NCBI RefSeq assembly: GCF_002443255.2
Contig: NW_019211455.1
Coordinates: 25,522,479-25,586,478, forward strand
Reading direction: 5' to 3'
Source of the DNA: Varroa destructor
Taxonomy: Eukaryota > Arthropoda > Arachnida > Mesostigmata > Varroidae
Length of the DNA: 64,000 nt
Shown here: piece after piece, positions 51,166 to 63,507 of the stretch
Layout: each line of letters begins with the position of its first letter
Position numbering within the stretch: the first letter of the stretch is position 1
Notes under the pieces: generated by a model
What the model saw: the letters and a program-made list of their open reading frames with translations, nothing else
Databases searched by the model: none
What the model was told of the DNA's origin: nothing
Position numbers and translations under genes: made by a program

Positions 51166-53367
51166 TATATGGTGGGACGAGCTGGTCGGGCTTACTGCAG
51201 TACGCAACGATGCTTGGAACACTAGCATAAAAGCACCAGGTAAAATAACGAGAGCAGTACTCGATCGTTTTCGATGCCGTGGAGATACTTTTCTGATGAG
51301 CTTGCTATGTTGCTGCTACTGCTACTACTGCTGTTTAGGTGAATTGGTGCCGTACAGAAGGAATATCATATGTAGGGAGGTTCAAGTAAATTCCTATAAC
51401 GTGGCTTCATCTATCTGGCCGTGCGGTCAGCCAGTTAGAAGTCCAACAGGCAATTGCCCTAGGAGGAAGCCTATATTCTGTGGAATAGTCTTTTCTGGCC
51501 GAATGAGCTTATTTGATCCATGAAATACAATCTTTATGCAGAAGTGTGCTGAAATAGGCGACGACAAAACAGAAGATGAAGTACGGGAAACTGCTAAAGG
51601 CTAGGATGTATTCCTTGACTGGGCATAGTATAACACTGGCTTATACCTAAAAGACCTGTCCACTTTGTTAACAAAGGATCTTAAACACACATTGTTAGGC
51701 CATACGTCGATACGGAGGCTTCTATTTACGTGTTGGACGCAAACCGGGCCAATGCAAATGATGTGAAACTTGTTTGATGGTTCACCGTGGAGACAAGTTT
51801 AAATTAGATTTTGCGCTATACCGTACCGTCTTATGGGTCGCTTGATCACGGATTCGCTCCCTGCTAGTAACTGCCTGTAAATCTAGTAGCGATAGAGATT
51901 TTTCGGAAAGTGTGCTCTATCAATTTAAATTTATTTTTTCGTTTTTGCGTTACAGGACGAGCTGAAAACGACAACAGTATAGATTTAAGAGAACGCCTTT
52001 TCTAGCAAGATTAACGTACGGTTTGGGGCGAACTACTGTTCCAATATAATTTAGACACGTTTTTCTAATAAGTAAGTTGAGTGTTCGTGCTGATATATTC
52101 CACAAATCCGTGACAGATTCAGACCTTCCATACTTATTGCATTCATTTCGAACGAACTTCGAGTCAATCATGAAAAGTTACAGCAGACATATACCAGCGG
52201 GTCTCCGCTACCCATAGGCCTCCATAATGTGTGTGCGTATCGTCTTACATGTACCGTGCGGAAGACGTCTAGAATATGACAGACTCAGTGTGCAACTCGA
52301 GATATTTGTGAGATACTCGACACACGCTGGCTGTTATCGTTCCGCTTGTTTAGGCATAACGGGACTAGAACAAAGAAACAAACACAACGGCCTCTGTGGT
52401 TTACGGACGCTATGTGATCACTACAGAAAGTATTGTTCTCCCGCGTCATTTATCTGCCAAAAGACTGACGCAACAAACAAAAGGGAGCGACAAACAGACG
52501 TAATCCCACCGTGTTAACTTTGCGAAAAAAGACGTTATGCGTCCTGTACCACATTTTATAAACGTGTATATTATACATAAAGGACCGTTTTTCTTTTATT
52601 TTAGGACAAAAACAGGTGGCTTTTCTCGTTGTACTCAAAATGATCAGGAAATAGAGCTCCTTATAGTATTTGCATGTCTACTAGCGGCCGATTGAATGCT
52701 TGAGGTGACTGAGTGCTTTTCCAACTGAGGTTCTTCTAAAACTTGTATACTTTGTATGCTCTTGAAAGTTGTAACTGCGCAAGGTTATACAGAAGTGCTC
52801 GAAGATACCATATACCATCCAATACGGTATTCTGACATTTTAAGTATTTGAATATTTGCGAAATGTTAACCGCAAACTCTTTCGATGCCACAGGACAGCC
52901 GTGGCACCAATTGACGGCGGTTTCGTTTTTAAGTTGTACGGTTTGACAGTACGCTCGAAAAACTGTTATGCTCGTTAGATTTTCCTAAATACTTAATTTA
53001 AACTAAGTGTTTAAATTTAACAGATGAAAGCATTGTTTTTGCATATCTTGTTAATGATTCTTGCAAGTTAACTTTATCGTATTTTTTTCCAATGCGAACC
53101 TCGTGCGCCTATAAGTCGAACGTTTACTGATCGTCACTTCGTCACGAATATATAGTTTCTTGGAAAGTCTGATTTCTATTAAAATGTCTAAACTATTCAG
53201 CTTCAATCCGATCACCGCAACGTCGGTATTTTTTCCCCCTTTCACGTTTGGTCACCAGTTTCGATGGCCGATATCAGAATCGCTCCGCGGCATATGTGAA
53301 GCTCCAAGGATGGTACGTGGTCAGTGTTAATCATGAACTAAGCAATGTTCGACAATTATTATACACT

Positions 53368-53413
53368 CAGATATTAGGCAGTTATATATACACATATAAT
53401 TGCCTAATATCTG
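53368..53413. repeat. Imperfect 46-bp hairpin
   Basis: Arms of 20 bases (53368-53387 and 53394-53413) are inverted repeats with one mismatch and a 6-base spacer (ATACAC). The left arm begins CAGATATTAGGCA. Size and single-mismatch form are close to those of the hairpin at 2296-2342, but the sequences are unrelated. Confidence 0.85.
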
Positions 53414-54621
53414 GTATAATATATGTAATAATACGGAGTGGACCACGAGATTGCGGGTTATTCTGTACACCGGAGGGACACGGAATCAACCGGCCGCATA
53501 CGATCAGGTTGGATGACAACAAATATCTAGCTTGTTTTCTCGCGTACTGTCGCTTTCTACGTTCGCCATTAACGGCATTTCAAAGCATACAAACTCATAA
53601 CATGACCGCGTTCCTCGGAGACTTCGGCGCTATGACTTCCTCGGATTACGTGTTTTCAGTAGCTGGCGGCGAACAACAGTGAAGCCTGTTCGTCAATGCT
53701 ATATGAAAAGCATAACAGGTACGATACGTACGGGCTTCAAATGGGCGTCTGCAAAATCTTCACGGCCAAGAATTTTCTATGTAGAAAAAAATCAACGTAA
53801 AACGATCCGTAACGCAACTTCATTCTTTTCTCCTGTTTTTCGCACGATTTGGGCTAGTCGGCCTTCGACGCGGTAGACGTTTGAAGCGGACAGAGGCTTG
53901 AATTTTAAATAAAATTTTTTCAAGAAAAAAAGATTAAATATCTGGCTATCCTGGAAGGGGCAGCACCGGGCGAATCTGTTCATTGTGCCAATTAATTAAA
54001 TCGCAATGGAACAATTCGAGGGAATAGGTTCAGATGAAAAGAGAACGAAGTAGGTCTAAACGAGAACGACGTGGCACTCACTCAAAGGCGCTGAAAGTAG
54101 TGCCTCGACGTGTGTCATTCCGTTGAAATACCCAGAAACAAAGGTGCGGATCCTCGATTGACGCTATGCGTATGAATATACATACAATGCAAGCCACGGA
54201 AGCAATGAATGCAAAAAACGAAGATATGCGGTCGTCTATTGAGAATATCAAGAGGGCGTACTTTGTTTTTTTTTTTTGAATCTTTTCAAAAATTATGCGA
54301 GGTTGTTCGTATCCAGAGGAAAAAAGTTCTTCCCATTACTGACGTATGATTCTTATTTTGTCAACTTTCCCACTGCGTACCTTTCGCTATTAATTACTTC
54401 TCTTTTTTGTTGAAGTTCTGCTTTTGATAGCTATTCGGATTGCTCTTCAAATTTGGACTCACTGTATGGGGTTAGTATACGCATATGAAACGTTAGGGAT
54501 AATCGTTAATAACATGTCGTTCGCGTTGCACGAAAGGACATCGTCCAAAAAGCTCTACACCTCGCAAAAGCTTAGGAAAATTGTGCAGTCTGCCACTGCG
54601 TTTTCCTGTGTTTTTTTTCAG

Positions 54622-54790
54622 ATTTGGTTCGAGGGGATTCCTAAGAGAGCCAAAGACCCCAGCCGGCGGTTTCGTGGCTATGTGGCATTGGACGATATAG
54701 TATTCGACAAGATGGAAGAAGCCGGTGATAACTGTCTTGGTCACTGCACCTTTGAAGGCGGCTTCTGCGGATGGACAAACGCGGACACAG
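54622..54790 (+). CDS. MAM-domain protein, coding exon 7 (end of MAM 1, start of MAM 2)
   Basis: 169 bases, phase 0 in and phase 1 out, with a strong acceptor (TTTTTTTTCAG) and a weak donor GTCTTT. It encodes residues 339-394. IWFEGIPKR and GYVALDDIVFDK are the C-terminal MAM strands (the F-E-G and G-x-x-A-x-D-D-I motifs). The fourth cysteine, Cys376 (GDNC), closes domain 1. Only three residues separate it from the first cysteine of domain 2 (CTFEGGFCGWTNADTG, Cys380 and Cys386), so the two domains are directly abutted. One exon thus carries the domain boundary. The intron within domain 2 falls after ADT-G in phase 1, before DDFNW. Confidence 0.92.
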
Positions 54791-55711
54791 GTCTTTTATT
54801 GTTTCTCTACCTAACTGATTAAATGAAATCGTCCATTGAAAGATTATCTTCTCGTCTACTTGTCTAGGTTCTGCAAAGAAGAGCTGCCCTTTAGACTGAT
54901 ACATTAATTTAAGATAAGTAAATTCAACAGCCTTTAATTAAATAAAAAAAGTTAAACGGATAGATGCTCAGTGAATGACTATTCGAATACTAGTACGTGC
55001 AGTCGATCTTTTCCCCTGGATTAGCATGAAGCAATTTCTTTGTGGAAACTGTGTTTTGAAAATACTTGTCTGGCCGAATTTAAATAATGGATTTATTGAC
55101 TGTCCAGGCTGGGGCACGAGTGACTGGCTAGTGTCCCGTGGGTTCGCTGCCTTCGCAAGTTTGACTTTAAAACTAATAGCCATGCCTGAACCTTGTATCC
55201 GTTATAGTTGCCATATAATCATCTGTGTTGCAAACGTACGGCCTCACTTGGGTTAGGCAGTCGAGGGAGTAAACAATAGCACCTTCCAGGGTCCACAAGC
55301 TTGACTACCAGCATTACCATAACAACGGAGCTACGAAAAGAAAATGTATACGTGTGCATGCGGCCCTTTAGTCTTTCTACTAATATCCGTGCGTCATTTG
55401 CACCTTTCGCTTTCAACGTTTATAGATTAATTCTACTGCCAAATTCAATGTTGAACCAAGTCACCCTCTAAAAATAACTAGAACAATGTCCGTCTGTTAG
55501 TCTACAGTGCTCACGTTGTTCACGCTAGATCTCTATTCACCGGTACACTTCGAGCGAATAAAACTTTCATGAGCCTTAATCGACGTCCGACGTCTTCTTT
55601 GAACAGCCTTTCTCCCGCTACTCAATAGGATCTTCGATAGTGGCAAGGATAATTTACTCCATTTGAAGAGAACGTGTCTCTGTGTCGTTTTTTCAATATT
55701 ATATATTTCAG
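54791..55711 (+). other. Intron 7 of the MAM gene
   Basis: 921 bases, AT-rich. Ends in TATATATTTCAG. No other feature was recognised. Confidence 0.7.
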
Positions 55712-55891
55712 GTGATGACTTCAACTGGGATCAGGGTCGTGGCTCACAGAGCTTTCTTACGGGGCCTCAGAGAGATTACTCATCATTTGGAAAAGATGAA
55801 AAAACAGGTGGTTACATTTACATTGATTCTCAATATCCTCGTCGACCCCAAGACAAGGCCCAACTCATAAGCCCAACGCTCAAGGCGACCG
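55712..55891 (+). CDS. MAM-domain protein, coding exon 8 (MAM 2)
   Basis: 180 bases, phase 1 in and out, with acceptor ATATATTTCAG and donor GTCAGT. It encodes residues 395-454. GDDFNWDQGRGSQSFLTGPQ carries the D-x-x-W and T-G-P motifs, RDYSSFG replaces the usual DHT, and GGYIYIDSQYP is the parallel of GYIYFETS in domain 1. KAQLISPTLKATG is the ARLLSP-type segment. In contrast to domain 1 there is no long insert here. It joins exon 9 at a Gly codon. Confidence 0.92.
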
Positions 55892-56761
55892 GTCAGTAGT
55901 CATTTTCGTTTCATTATAAGTCAGTTCTCATAGCCCAGTTTTCTGAACTGCCCAAACGCGAGGCCAGACGCCGAAGTGGTCCCTGTGAGTGCTTAAAAAA
56001 GATGTAAATTAAGCAATGCACCGTTTATATTTCGAAATACTTTCAGATCTGCTGCCATCGAATATTCAGTTCTACCAAAGGGTCCAAGAGAGTTTTATTG
56101 GCTTTATGAACGTTTGGATTTTACGTAAATCATCCTGAGGATAATCTAAATCCTTAATAATACTATTTACTAAATAGAACTCTGTTCTGATAGAACAGTA
56201 ACAGCGAATTCTCTGATTTTTCAAAGTGTTTCGCGAATATTTTTTAAATATTCTGTGCGATATGACGCAAAATCAGTTTTTTGCTCTTGAGCATATTTTT
56301 CTGAAGATGATATTCTTCGAGAACATGGGCGACAGAATGACGCTGTGTCGTTAAAAAAAATCATAGCCTCGGGACCTCCCTGAGCATCATCCCTCCCTAT
56401 TCGACAGATTACCCTTTTCTGAACCCATCAGGGGCCTGGACAGGTAACCTCGTGCTTTTGCTAAGTACAAAATTGCACTTACAAGCTTTTGAAGCGCAGC
56501 TTTTCGAGGCGAATAAACTTCTCGTAGATATACTGAAGTATAGCAAATTTCATAATCTAGACATATTTGTCTACCTTTTCCCACGTTATTCCTTTGTGAG
56601 TGACTTTCCACAAATGAACGCGATGAAGTTTCAGCGCAACAAGCATCTCGATAAAATAACCTTAATAGTATCCGTTATATAAGCGAAGAAGCTTTAGCCG
56701 GCAGTGCTGCTAATTAAATTGACGGAAGAAAATTACCTGAGCCCGACCTATCTATGTTACA

Positions 56762-56786
56762 ATATATATATATATATATATATATA
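56762..56786. repeat. (AT)n microsatellite
   Basis: 25 bases of AT repeat in intron 8. Confidence 0.95.
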
Positions 56787-57643
56787 ATTGATGAAACGCA
56801 CTTTTTATCTTAATTATGATATTATTCCATATAAATAAAATTGAATTAATTAAATATGTTGTCGTTAAAAAAGGATTGTCGACTTTATTTTGGTCGACAA
56901 AGCCTCCATTTGATTGACAGCGCAGACGAACGCGAAGTATTTCGTCAGAAATGAAGTCCTAATATTGCCTCTTAAAAACGCTACCTTTACGTCAACTGAT
57001 GTAAACTAAGGGTTCTAATTTGAATAAATAATGGAAGACCGAAAAAAAAGCTAGTATGTTTGTTTACATCTATCTATGGAAAGGTACATTAGAAAAAAAA
57101 CAGTGGAAACGTGCTTTTGAGGCCTCGGCTGAGCAGGCTGTTTGCTAATGGCGGTCAATGGCAGAAATTCGCCATGTCCAGTTATTATTCACAGCTTCAT
57201 GTCAGCAGACCCAGTTATTATGTAGTCCTATAAAGAATACTAAGGCTTTTATAATCCCTTCGCGAACGGTCTGCTAGCAGTGATCGACGCAACTTTGCCG
57301 CCATACTGACAATGTCTATATGACATTCGCCTCGTTGACCGCCTTCGCACGAGAGCAGATTTTTCGCTATTGCTACGAAGCAGCATTACTGCCATCGGCA
57401 TTATAATTTCTACAGAGACGTATTTCTGAAGGGGATCTGTTCGAAAGAAATCATAATGTAGCTATAAAGGCTCCAGCACCTACTCACGTTAGGTCGTTCT
57501 TTCAGGAAGGCAATTACTGCGTAATTAGTTATACTTTGAGATTATATGTGCCCTGAGGGATTTTCGTGTTCAGGAGGTTCGAATTAGCAGTCAAATTGAA
57601 AAACGAGAATTTTGTTGTTTGGTCAGCTTACTATGCCAGAGTA

Positions 57644-57665
57644 ATATATATATATATATATATAT
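57644..57665. repeat. (AT)n microsatellite
   Basis: 22 bases of AT repeat in intron 8. Confidence 0.95.
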
Positions 57666-58739
57666 GTGACCAAGCGGCCTTTCTTCTCGTCTTATAGATC
57701 GCACGCCGAGTTTCTGTAGCGGTATAACAGAAGTGTTCATTGAGCATCCGTTTATATTGACTCATCACCTATATGGTAGACATACAGTTATGATCAACCT
57801 TATCGCGTCATTATGCCTCGCACAGTACATGATGGAATACAAAAATACGTCCGACAAGCCATTTTTGACGTACGTATGAAGCTCTAAAGTCTATCACACA
57901 ACGAGAAATCAGTCAAAGCCATGCTGGGGTTTATGAAAAGTTCGCCATATATGTCCCGGCTGATATTTGCTCAAAAAGAATTCGCAATATCGCATCTGCG
58001 ATCTTCAGTATGTAATATTGGCAAACGCCAACTTCTTCGAGAGAGCTTTTCATGTATGTGCAAACGTTCGCTCTATTAGTACCTGATCAATTGGCCATAC
58101 AGATCCGTCTCAATCGAAGTGCATTGGTCGTTACCTCGAACATAAAATTCGAGGTTAAAAGAAAATTGATGGAGGCTAGTTTTCTCTTGTTTAATAAAGA
58201 CAGGGTAATATCGCAAAGAGTGAAAAGTCTCGTTTTTACCTGGACCATAGACGGAACTTGACCTGCTTGATATCTGCCCCTCGGGAGACTGACGTTTAAA
58301 AATACTATACATAGATATGATATCATTGTTTGCTAGGACGTGCTTATTAAGTATCTAGCTCGTTATTTCGTTGCACTTTAACAAAAAGAACGAAAGAAAA
58401 ACAGTTAGACACCTGTCACATACGAACCACTAGCTGCACTTCATACATAAGTAACTACTAAATTAGATAGTTTGGCAGCTAGGAAATATTCCAAGTACAT
58501 CCGACATTTTCATTCGAGTGACTGAAGATCTTATTCGTTGGAGGTGTTGCGAAGTAATCTCATATAGATTTATTCCTAGCCGAAAGATGTATGTAACGAG
58601 TTTAGCTCTGTCTGGAGCCTCCACAGATTGTTTACTACGAGCAAGGTACTTTATCTATGTTACAGTTACCTGTTATTTGAGTGTCATGGCCAAATAAAAT
58701 GACTGACGTAAACAGTAGTAAGTAGTTGCGGTCTTAAAG

Positions 58740-59520
58740 CTGACTTCAATGAGCTAAGGGTAAACAATTGGAAAATTCCCTGTCGATTGTACTAGGGCAT
58801 AAAGATTTCCATAACGCCCTACGAAGGTCTTCGAGGTATGCTGTATTATTTAACTGGGAGAATTGCACTAGTTGTAAGAAATTTTTGTTTACCTCACCTC
58901 ATAGGGCGATTGAGATCATATAAGAGATAGCGCACTATGCGTCTCGTAACATGAAACATCCGAGGTAATTTCTAAGGCCAGTCTTTTCAAAAACAACAGT
59001 GATCCTAATATTTTTATTCCGACGTCTCGGGTGACAATTAGTTCTACCTTCAAACTAACGAAGCGTTTTCCGGTACATAATCAGTAAACGCAAGTCTGTG
59101 AAAACAGATTTTCTACCATACGCCGATAATTTCGCACTTATAGGACAAGTCGCTTTAGAGTCGGTAGATATTAGACTGCCTTCAAGGGTACGTAACGCAT
59201 GCCAACCTAGAAATTAATTAGGACAAGAACAAAACTATATAATTACGAAAAGCAGGGCCACTAGTAGCAAATGACATTCTCCAGGTAACTTCTAATCCCT
59301 GAATTACATACAGAATTTATGTTATCCAGGGGTCACTCTAATTGGTTTTGGGGCTTGTTATATTGACTGCGCAGTGAACTAGTAACGAACGTTGCTGGAA
59401 AGCCACCGTTCCCCTTTCTGAATACGGCAAGACGCCTCTTCAGTGTCAGGCTAACATTAACAGCCTCATATGGCATCAGTTTCACCTGGTGCATCCTCAA
59501 CGCATCCCAACTATAGGCTA
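58740..59520 (+). mobile_element. Second decayed LINE reverse transcriptase fragment
   Basis: The clearest landmark is LPYADNFALIGQ at 59113-59148, the palm-domain YADD site with the second Asp replaced by Asn. Upstream, 58763-58930 reads NNWKIPCRLY, stop, then YEGLRGMLYYLTG, matching the IP...YEG..Y....G region of non-LTR reverse transcriptases. Downstream, NLEIN-x-DKNKT and KAGPLVAND near 59208-59270 match the post-catalytic region. SYGISFTWC at about 59466-59492 matches the YGxxTW thumb motif. Several frame changes and stops separate these pieces, so it is a fossil. It is in sense orientation within intron 8. The post-catalytic pattern suggests it may be related to the copy at 22.7-23.96 kb. 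Confidence 0.7.
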
Positions 59521-60149
59521 GATTAAATGAATCCTGCTTTTCTTAAGAAAGGGCTGGGCCTGTGTGCATCCTGCCGTAACTGCAGTAATCTGTGTATGCT
59601 AGCGTATACACCGCTGCATATCAAAAATATCTAATGCTTATTAAAAACGCGCTCTTTCCTGCAGCGGAAGGAACAAATGATGAAAATAGACCCAAAATTC
59701 TTTGACAGTGACGCTATGGAAATATATGCGGAACATAGAAAGAACTAGGCAGAAAGAACATACAATGGCCCGCTACGCTGTGTACGGCGGTTCACCTTGT
59801 TATGCGCGTTAATGGTCTATACCATGAAAACAAAAGGTTCATTTGGGGAGGGTTCTGTGCGATACCATGCAAGCTCATACTTAAGGACGCGTTCCATGAA
59901 TAGCGCGGCTACATATTCATAGTGCTCTGTGTTTATATTATTGTTTGTATACAAGTTATTTGATAAAGGTGAAGATAAATGACAACAATATGGATTGTGT
60001 TTTTCTTTTTTTTTTATCAATCTAATTGCCTCCCACAAATCACATTACTGAATTGGCTTAATGGATTCGTCGTTTGCTTCTTTTAACGCTTTCATTGCGA
60101 GTGCTTTCCTGACCCATGCAATGTATATCGATGCGTGCCTAAATTTTAG

Positions 60150-60294
60150 GGGTAAACAATCCAATATGTATGCGGTTTGCCACGCATATGTTCGGTAATG
60201 GCGTGGGAACTCTACGGGTGCTGACGCGCATAGAGGGATCGGAAGAGCCCCCGAAAACTCTATGGGAAATGACAGGAGAGGCCACCAATCAATG
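60150..60294 (+). CDS. MAM-domain protein, coding exon 9 (MAM 2, central part)
   Basis: 145 bases, phase 1 in and phase 2 out, with acceptor AAATTTTAG and consensus donor GTAAGT. It encodes residues 455-502 plus two bases. VNNPICMRFATHMFGNGVGT gives the third MAM cysteine and the C-x-R-F-x-x-H-M-x-G-x-G-V-G-T-L core. LRVLTRIEGSEEPPKTLWEM and ATNQW follow. The codon split at the donor (TG plus G) would restore the usual Trp. The next residues should be the K-x-A-x-V strand, the F-E-G strand and a D-D-I...C close, but I cannot find that exon before 64000. The gene is therefore cut by the window. Confidence 0.9.
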
Positions 60295-62329
60295 GTAAGT
60301 AAGCGCTTCGTAGCTTTTAACGTCGAATTACTGGAAGAGGCGGTTCAATGATTAAGATAGTTGCCGCGTTCTGAGCAGTCTCTTGCGGTTCATTTATTTC
60401 AGTATCAGTCGTGATAAATAGATGTAATTTTGTTGATATTATTAGCTCAAGTAATAATGTCTGGATCACACACAGACTTCGAGGTATCTTCTAGACATTA
60501 ATAGCCCTACCGAAACGGTTGACTGAACTGAGATGAGTCTGAAGGCCGAAGAATTACGTATTCGGACCAATCGGCAAATACTTATTATTCTTTAGCAGTA
60601 CGAACTCACCAATTAGTTGAATTTCCCTACAGTGTATACCTTCGAAAAAGCCACGCGTTCCTATCCCCATTCTCAAGTGGGCTATGGAAGTGTTGTATAT
60701 GGTTAGCTGTCTTTTACGAATATGACATGCTACTATGCGCTCGTCCGATCGGAAGATAAAGCAGTTAGACGAATGCTCGAAGAAATAAACATCTCCCGAA
60801 AATTAGAAGTGTGGACAACAGTTGATACCTCTAGGTATGTAGCTCAATTACTGCGTGAAGATCTTTTATCCTTAATAGTTAAGTAAAAGTAATTTTGCCT
60901 CTAGACAAATTCTTGAACAGTGTCTAAATGTTGACTGATTCGTAGTTAAGCTATTCTATCGAGTAGATTTGAATGGTCACCGATGAGTAGTGAATTTTGA
61001 ACAAGTAAGTACACCTCTCATTTGGCTGTTACATGGCAGAGTGGCTACGATTAGTATAATCTAACACCCCCAGCAACGACCTACCTCGTTCCCTTTCCAT
61101 AGCTATGTAATCCACGTAAACAGCGTAAATTTGGAACGTTGGTGTATCGTCGGCGTGGGAACTTCGCATTGCATTATGCTACTAACAATGTTTCATCATC
61201 GACCGTCGTTCCCACTACCACTGCTCGCAATGACCACCGTTGTAGTCGTTATGTACATACCATTTATGCATAGTGGCATATCCACTTATTACGAGTTGTT
61301 CTCCTTTTACCGTTCCGCATCGAGATGAGTGTTCGACTCGAGTGAAGTAGGTCAATCACCAACTCCTCGTTTCCTTCGGCTCGTTCGGTTCTCCTACGAT
61401 CATTGCTTCCCGTCTGCAAATGCTGCTGTGCTTGCGGCTGTTGTTTCTCTGCCTTACCGCTGCTGACGTCGTCGTGTTAAACTGGAGAGGGAAAACCGCT
61501 GAGAAAAAGCTTCTGCGTCGAAAATACAAGGACTGGCCGGACAGCGAACATCGGATTCCACTTTGTTCGACTTTTCAGGGAAGATCTCGAACGAACGTGG
61601 CGATTTTCACCAGAAGATCCTTCTCTAGCTTCTTTGTTTTTTCTAGGTCTGTCTCCTCTGTATTTGCCGTCTTCGCTGTTTGCTCCTCCTTCCTCTTCCT
61701 CGCTTTGTTGCTGTTGCACGTGAAGCTACTCGAATGGGATGGGTCAGAAATGCAGGAAACAAACAGAAGGCTTCGACAAGGAGAAATAATAGAGTGGAGA
61801 AACAACGTGACGTTATTCTTAGTGTAAGGAAAAGTTACTTCCACCACCGCTACTACCTTCTCGGAAATAGGGAATCCGATTAAGCTTTAAATGTCACGGG
61901 CGGCCAGCTTTCGCAGCTTTGGTTGAAGGAGATCTGGAGCTGCTAGCCAAGATTTAGAGCTGCTTCTGCCTTCGGTGCTTCTGAGTTTGAAGGTCAAGCA
62001 TAGCCGATCTAGTTGTTGGCATGCGGCTCGAGGCAGTCTGTTTGCCTGTGCTTAAAATGGGCGATCCAACGGAGGTTTTCCTACTGCTTCGAAGCATCTT
62101 ATGGCAGGTCAGAAAGCCTGCTTGCCGCCTGTGTACTATTAGTAGATCTCACTATTACTTCTGCTAGTTGCTGAAACCGTATCCAAGCTTCTTCAAGGTT
62201 TCTAGGCTTCTACTGTAGGAGGTTGCTTGTTTGTGTGGAGCGCAAAGGCACAGTACAGCTCAGATGCAACAGCTATTGGAAAACCAACGGCAGGCTGACA
62301 TTTTAGTGTGTTTTCGAAGGGAGTATTGA

Positions 62330-62524
62330 CTAGGCCTTTTTCACCTTTCGGTGAGCCTCTGTATTTGGAGAGATGGGAGGAGAAAACTTTCTAAGAGATC
62401 TGTTGCCTTTTGAGGCGCGTAGCAGCGGACAAGCCCGAGGGCGCTGATGTACCCAAAATACCACAGCAAAAATGACGACGGAAGCTACAGCAAACAAAGC
62501 GGCACTCAGACGACGGAATTCCAT
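62330..62524 (-). CDS. Possible membrane-anchor first exon (minus strand)
   Basis: From an ATG at 62524 in fair context (AAAGTATGG) the minus strand encodes 64 residues before a TAG. MEFRRL is followed by a hydrophobic span of about 19 residues (SAALFAVASVVIFAVVFWV) and then a basic, Ser/Pro-rich stretch. This is the layout of a type II signal-anchor protein such as a Golgi enzyme. A possible donor (AAAG then GTGA, exon end at 62345) precedes the stop, so it could be the first coding exon of a minus-strand gene running left. No downstream exon was identified. On the opposite strand, 61420-61827 also has a signal-like start (MLLCLRLLFLCLTAADVVV), so strand choice here is open. Confidence 0.25.
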   Translation of the reverse strand: MEFRRLSAALFAVASVVIFAVVFWVHQRPRACPLLRASKGNRSLRKFSPPISPNTEAHRKVKKA

Positions 62525-63476
62525 ACTTTCAAAATAATGCTCCCCCCCAAAAGTAGCACGAAGAAGCTTCTTCGGCTGAAAGACATGGCGATATGCATCT
62601 ACACTTATGGTGGAGTTTTTCAGCACAGTTTTTGGGGAGTTCTATGGTCTCAATTAATAAATGCAATGGACATACCTATTGCCTTATACGTCATTTGTTC
62701 TACGCAAAATATCTAGTAAAGGTTATATAGGCAATGGCGTCCAGAAGTACTGAAAGTAACATTTAGGGAAAAAACCAACAAAGGCCCTACATTGTGCCTA
62801 TGAGATTCCACTACATTAAAAAGGAAATCGACGAATTTTATTTTTCCAATGCAGAAGCGTTTTCTATAACGCCTACGTTGCATGAATACTATTCGCTTTT
62901 TTTTGATGTCTTTAAAAACTCTGGGAAACCTAGCTGTCACGAATCTTCAGTTACGTTGAAGATTACTTCGAAAGACACCAAAATATTTCGAGTAAAAGCG
63001 TAAAGTCCCTACCTCAAAACGTGCCTTTTTGAAACTAAAAGACATCTTTAATGAAGGGCGCGAAGTCAAACGACGGTCGCATTCGAGAGATATAGCTGAA
63101 TTAGAGGATAGGTATGACGTAATAAACCAAATACGTCTTTACTAGATTCATTTATCTGAAACAAAATTCTGGGCTACGAGTAACGTAGAAATACACAAAC
63201 GTTCCAGAGTTACCAAGGGTTAGAAGGCTACTATTTTATCATGTACTAGCGAAGACCAACAATAAATTAAACGATACATAAAATGCTGTATACTATCAAT
63301 GATATTTGGTTTCTAAATAAACCTGCGTGAATGAGATATTTTTTGAGTAATTTAGATCTATGAGCAATTCGTACGTTATATCGAAACCTACTTGATGATC
63401 ACTGCGGTGAGCACAGCATCTCTAAAGTATTAGACACTGTAAATACTTGACTGTTATAAATTAAATGCATTCATAC

Positions 63477-63507
63477 TTTTTTTTTAATTTTTTTTTTTTT
63501 TTTTTTT
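63477..63507. repeat. Poly(T) tract
   Basis: T9, AA, then T20. It could be the reverse-oriented tail of an old retro-insertion or a simple homopolymer. Confidence 0.9.

Larger units (their letters stand above)
41778..54621 (+). other. Intron 6 of the MAM gene
   Basis: 12,844 bases, the second-longest intron. No MAM exon was recognised and none is needed, since exons 6 and 7 join in phase 0 within the domain. Contents noted: a 47-codon open frame at 42460-42603, a (TAGA)n microsatellite at 43244-43265, a GC-richer stretch at 43820-44140, a perfect 20-bp palindrome at 44938-44957, AT-palindromic tracts at 45174-45204 and 45690-45750, a minus-strand broken open frame at 46370-46735, a G16 run at 51150-51165, and a hairpin at 53368-53413. 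Confidence 0.55.
55892..60149 (+). other. Intron 8 of the MAM gene
   Basis: 4258 bases. It holds TA microsatellites at 56762-56786 and 57644-57665 and a decayed LINE at about 58740-59520. It ends in AAATTTTAG. Confidence 0.6.

Noticed and set aside
50990..51523. 177-codon + strand open frame, the longest in the window
   Set aside because: It contains the G16 run and a CTG/TAC-rich cysteine/tyrosine stretch, shows no domain, and has no ordered motifs. About this length can occur by chance in 64 kb.
53248..53682. 144-codon + strand open frame
   Set aside because: It spans the 53368 hairpin and has no domain. Likely chance.
56047..56146. Candidate exon after a TTTCAG acceptor, first considered as the one following exon 8
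   Set aside because: In the required phase it gives a peptide without MAM motifs and reaches a stop. 60150-60294 fits both phase and domain.
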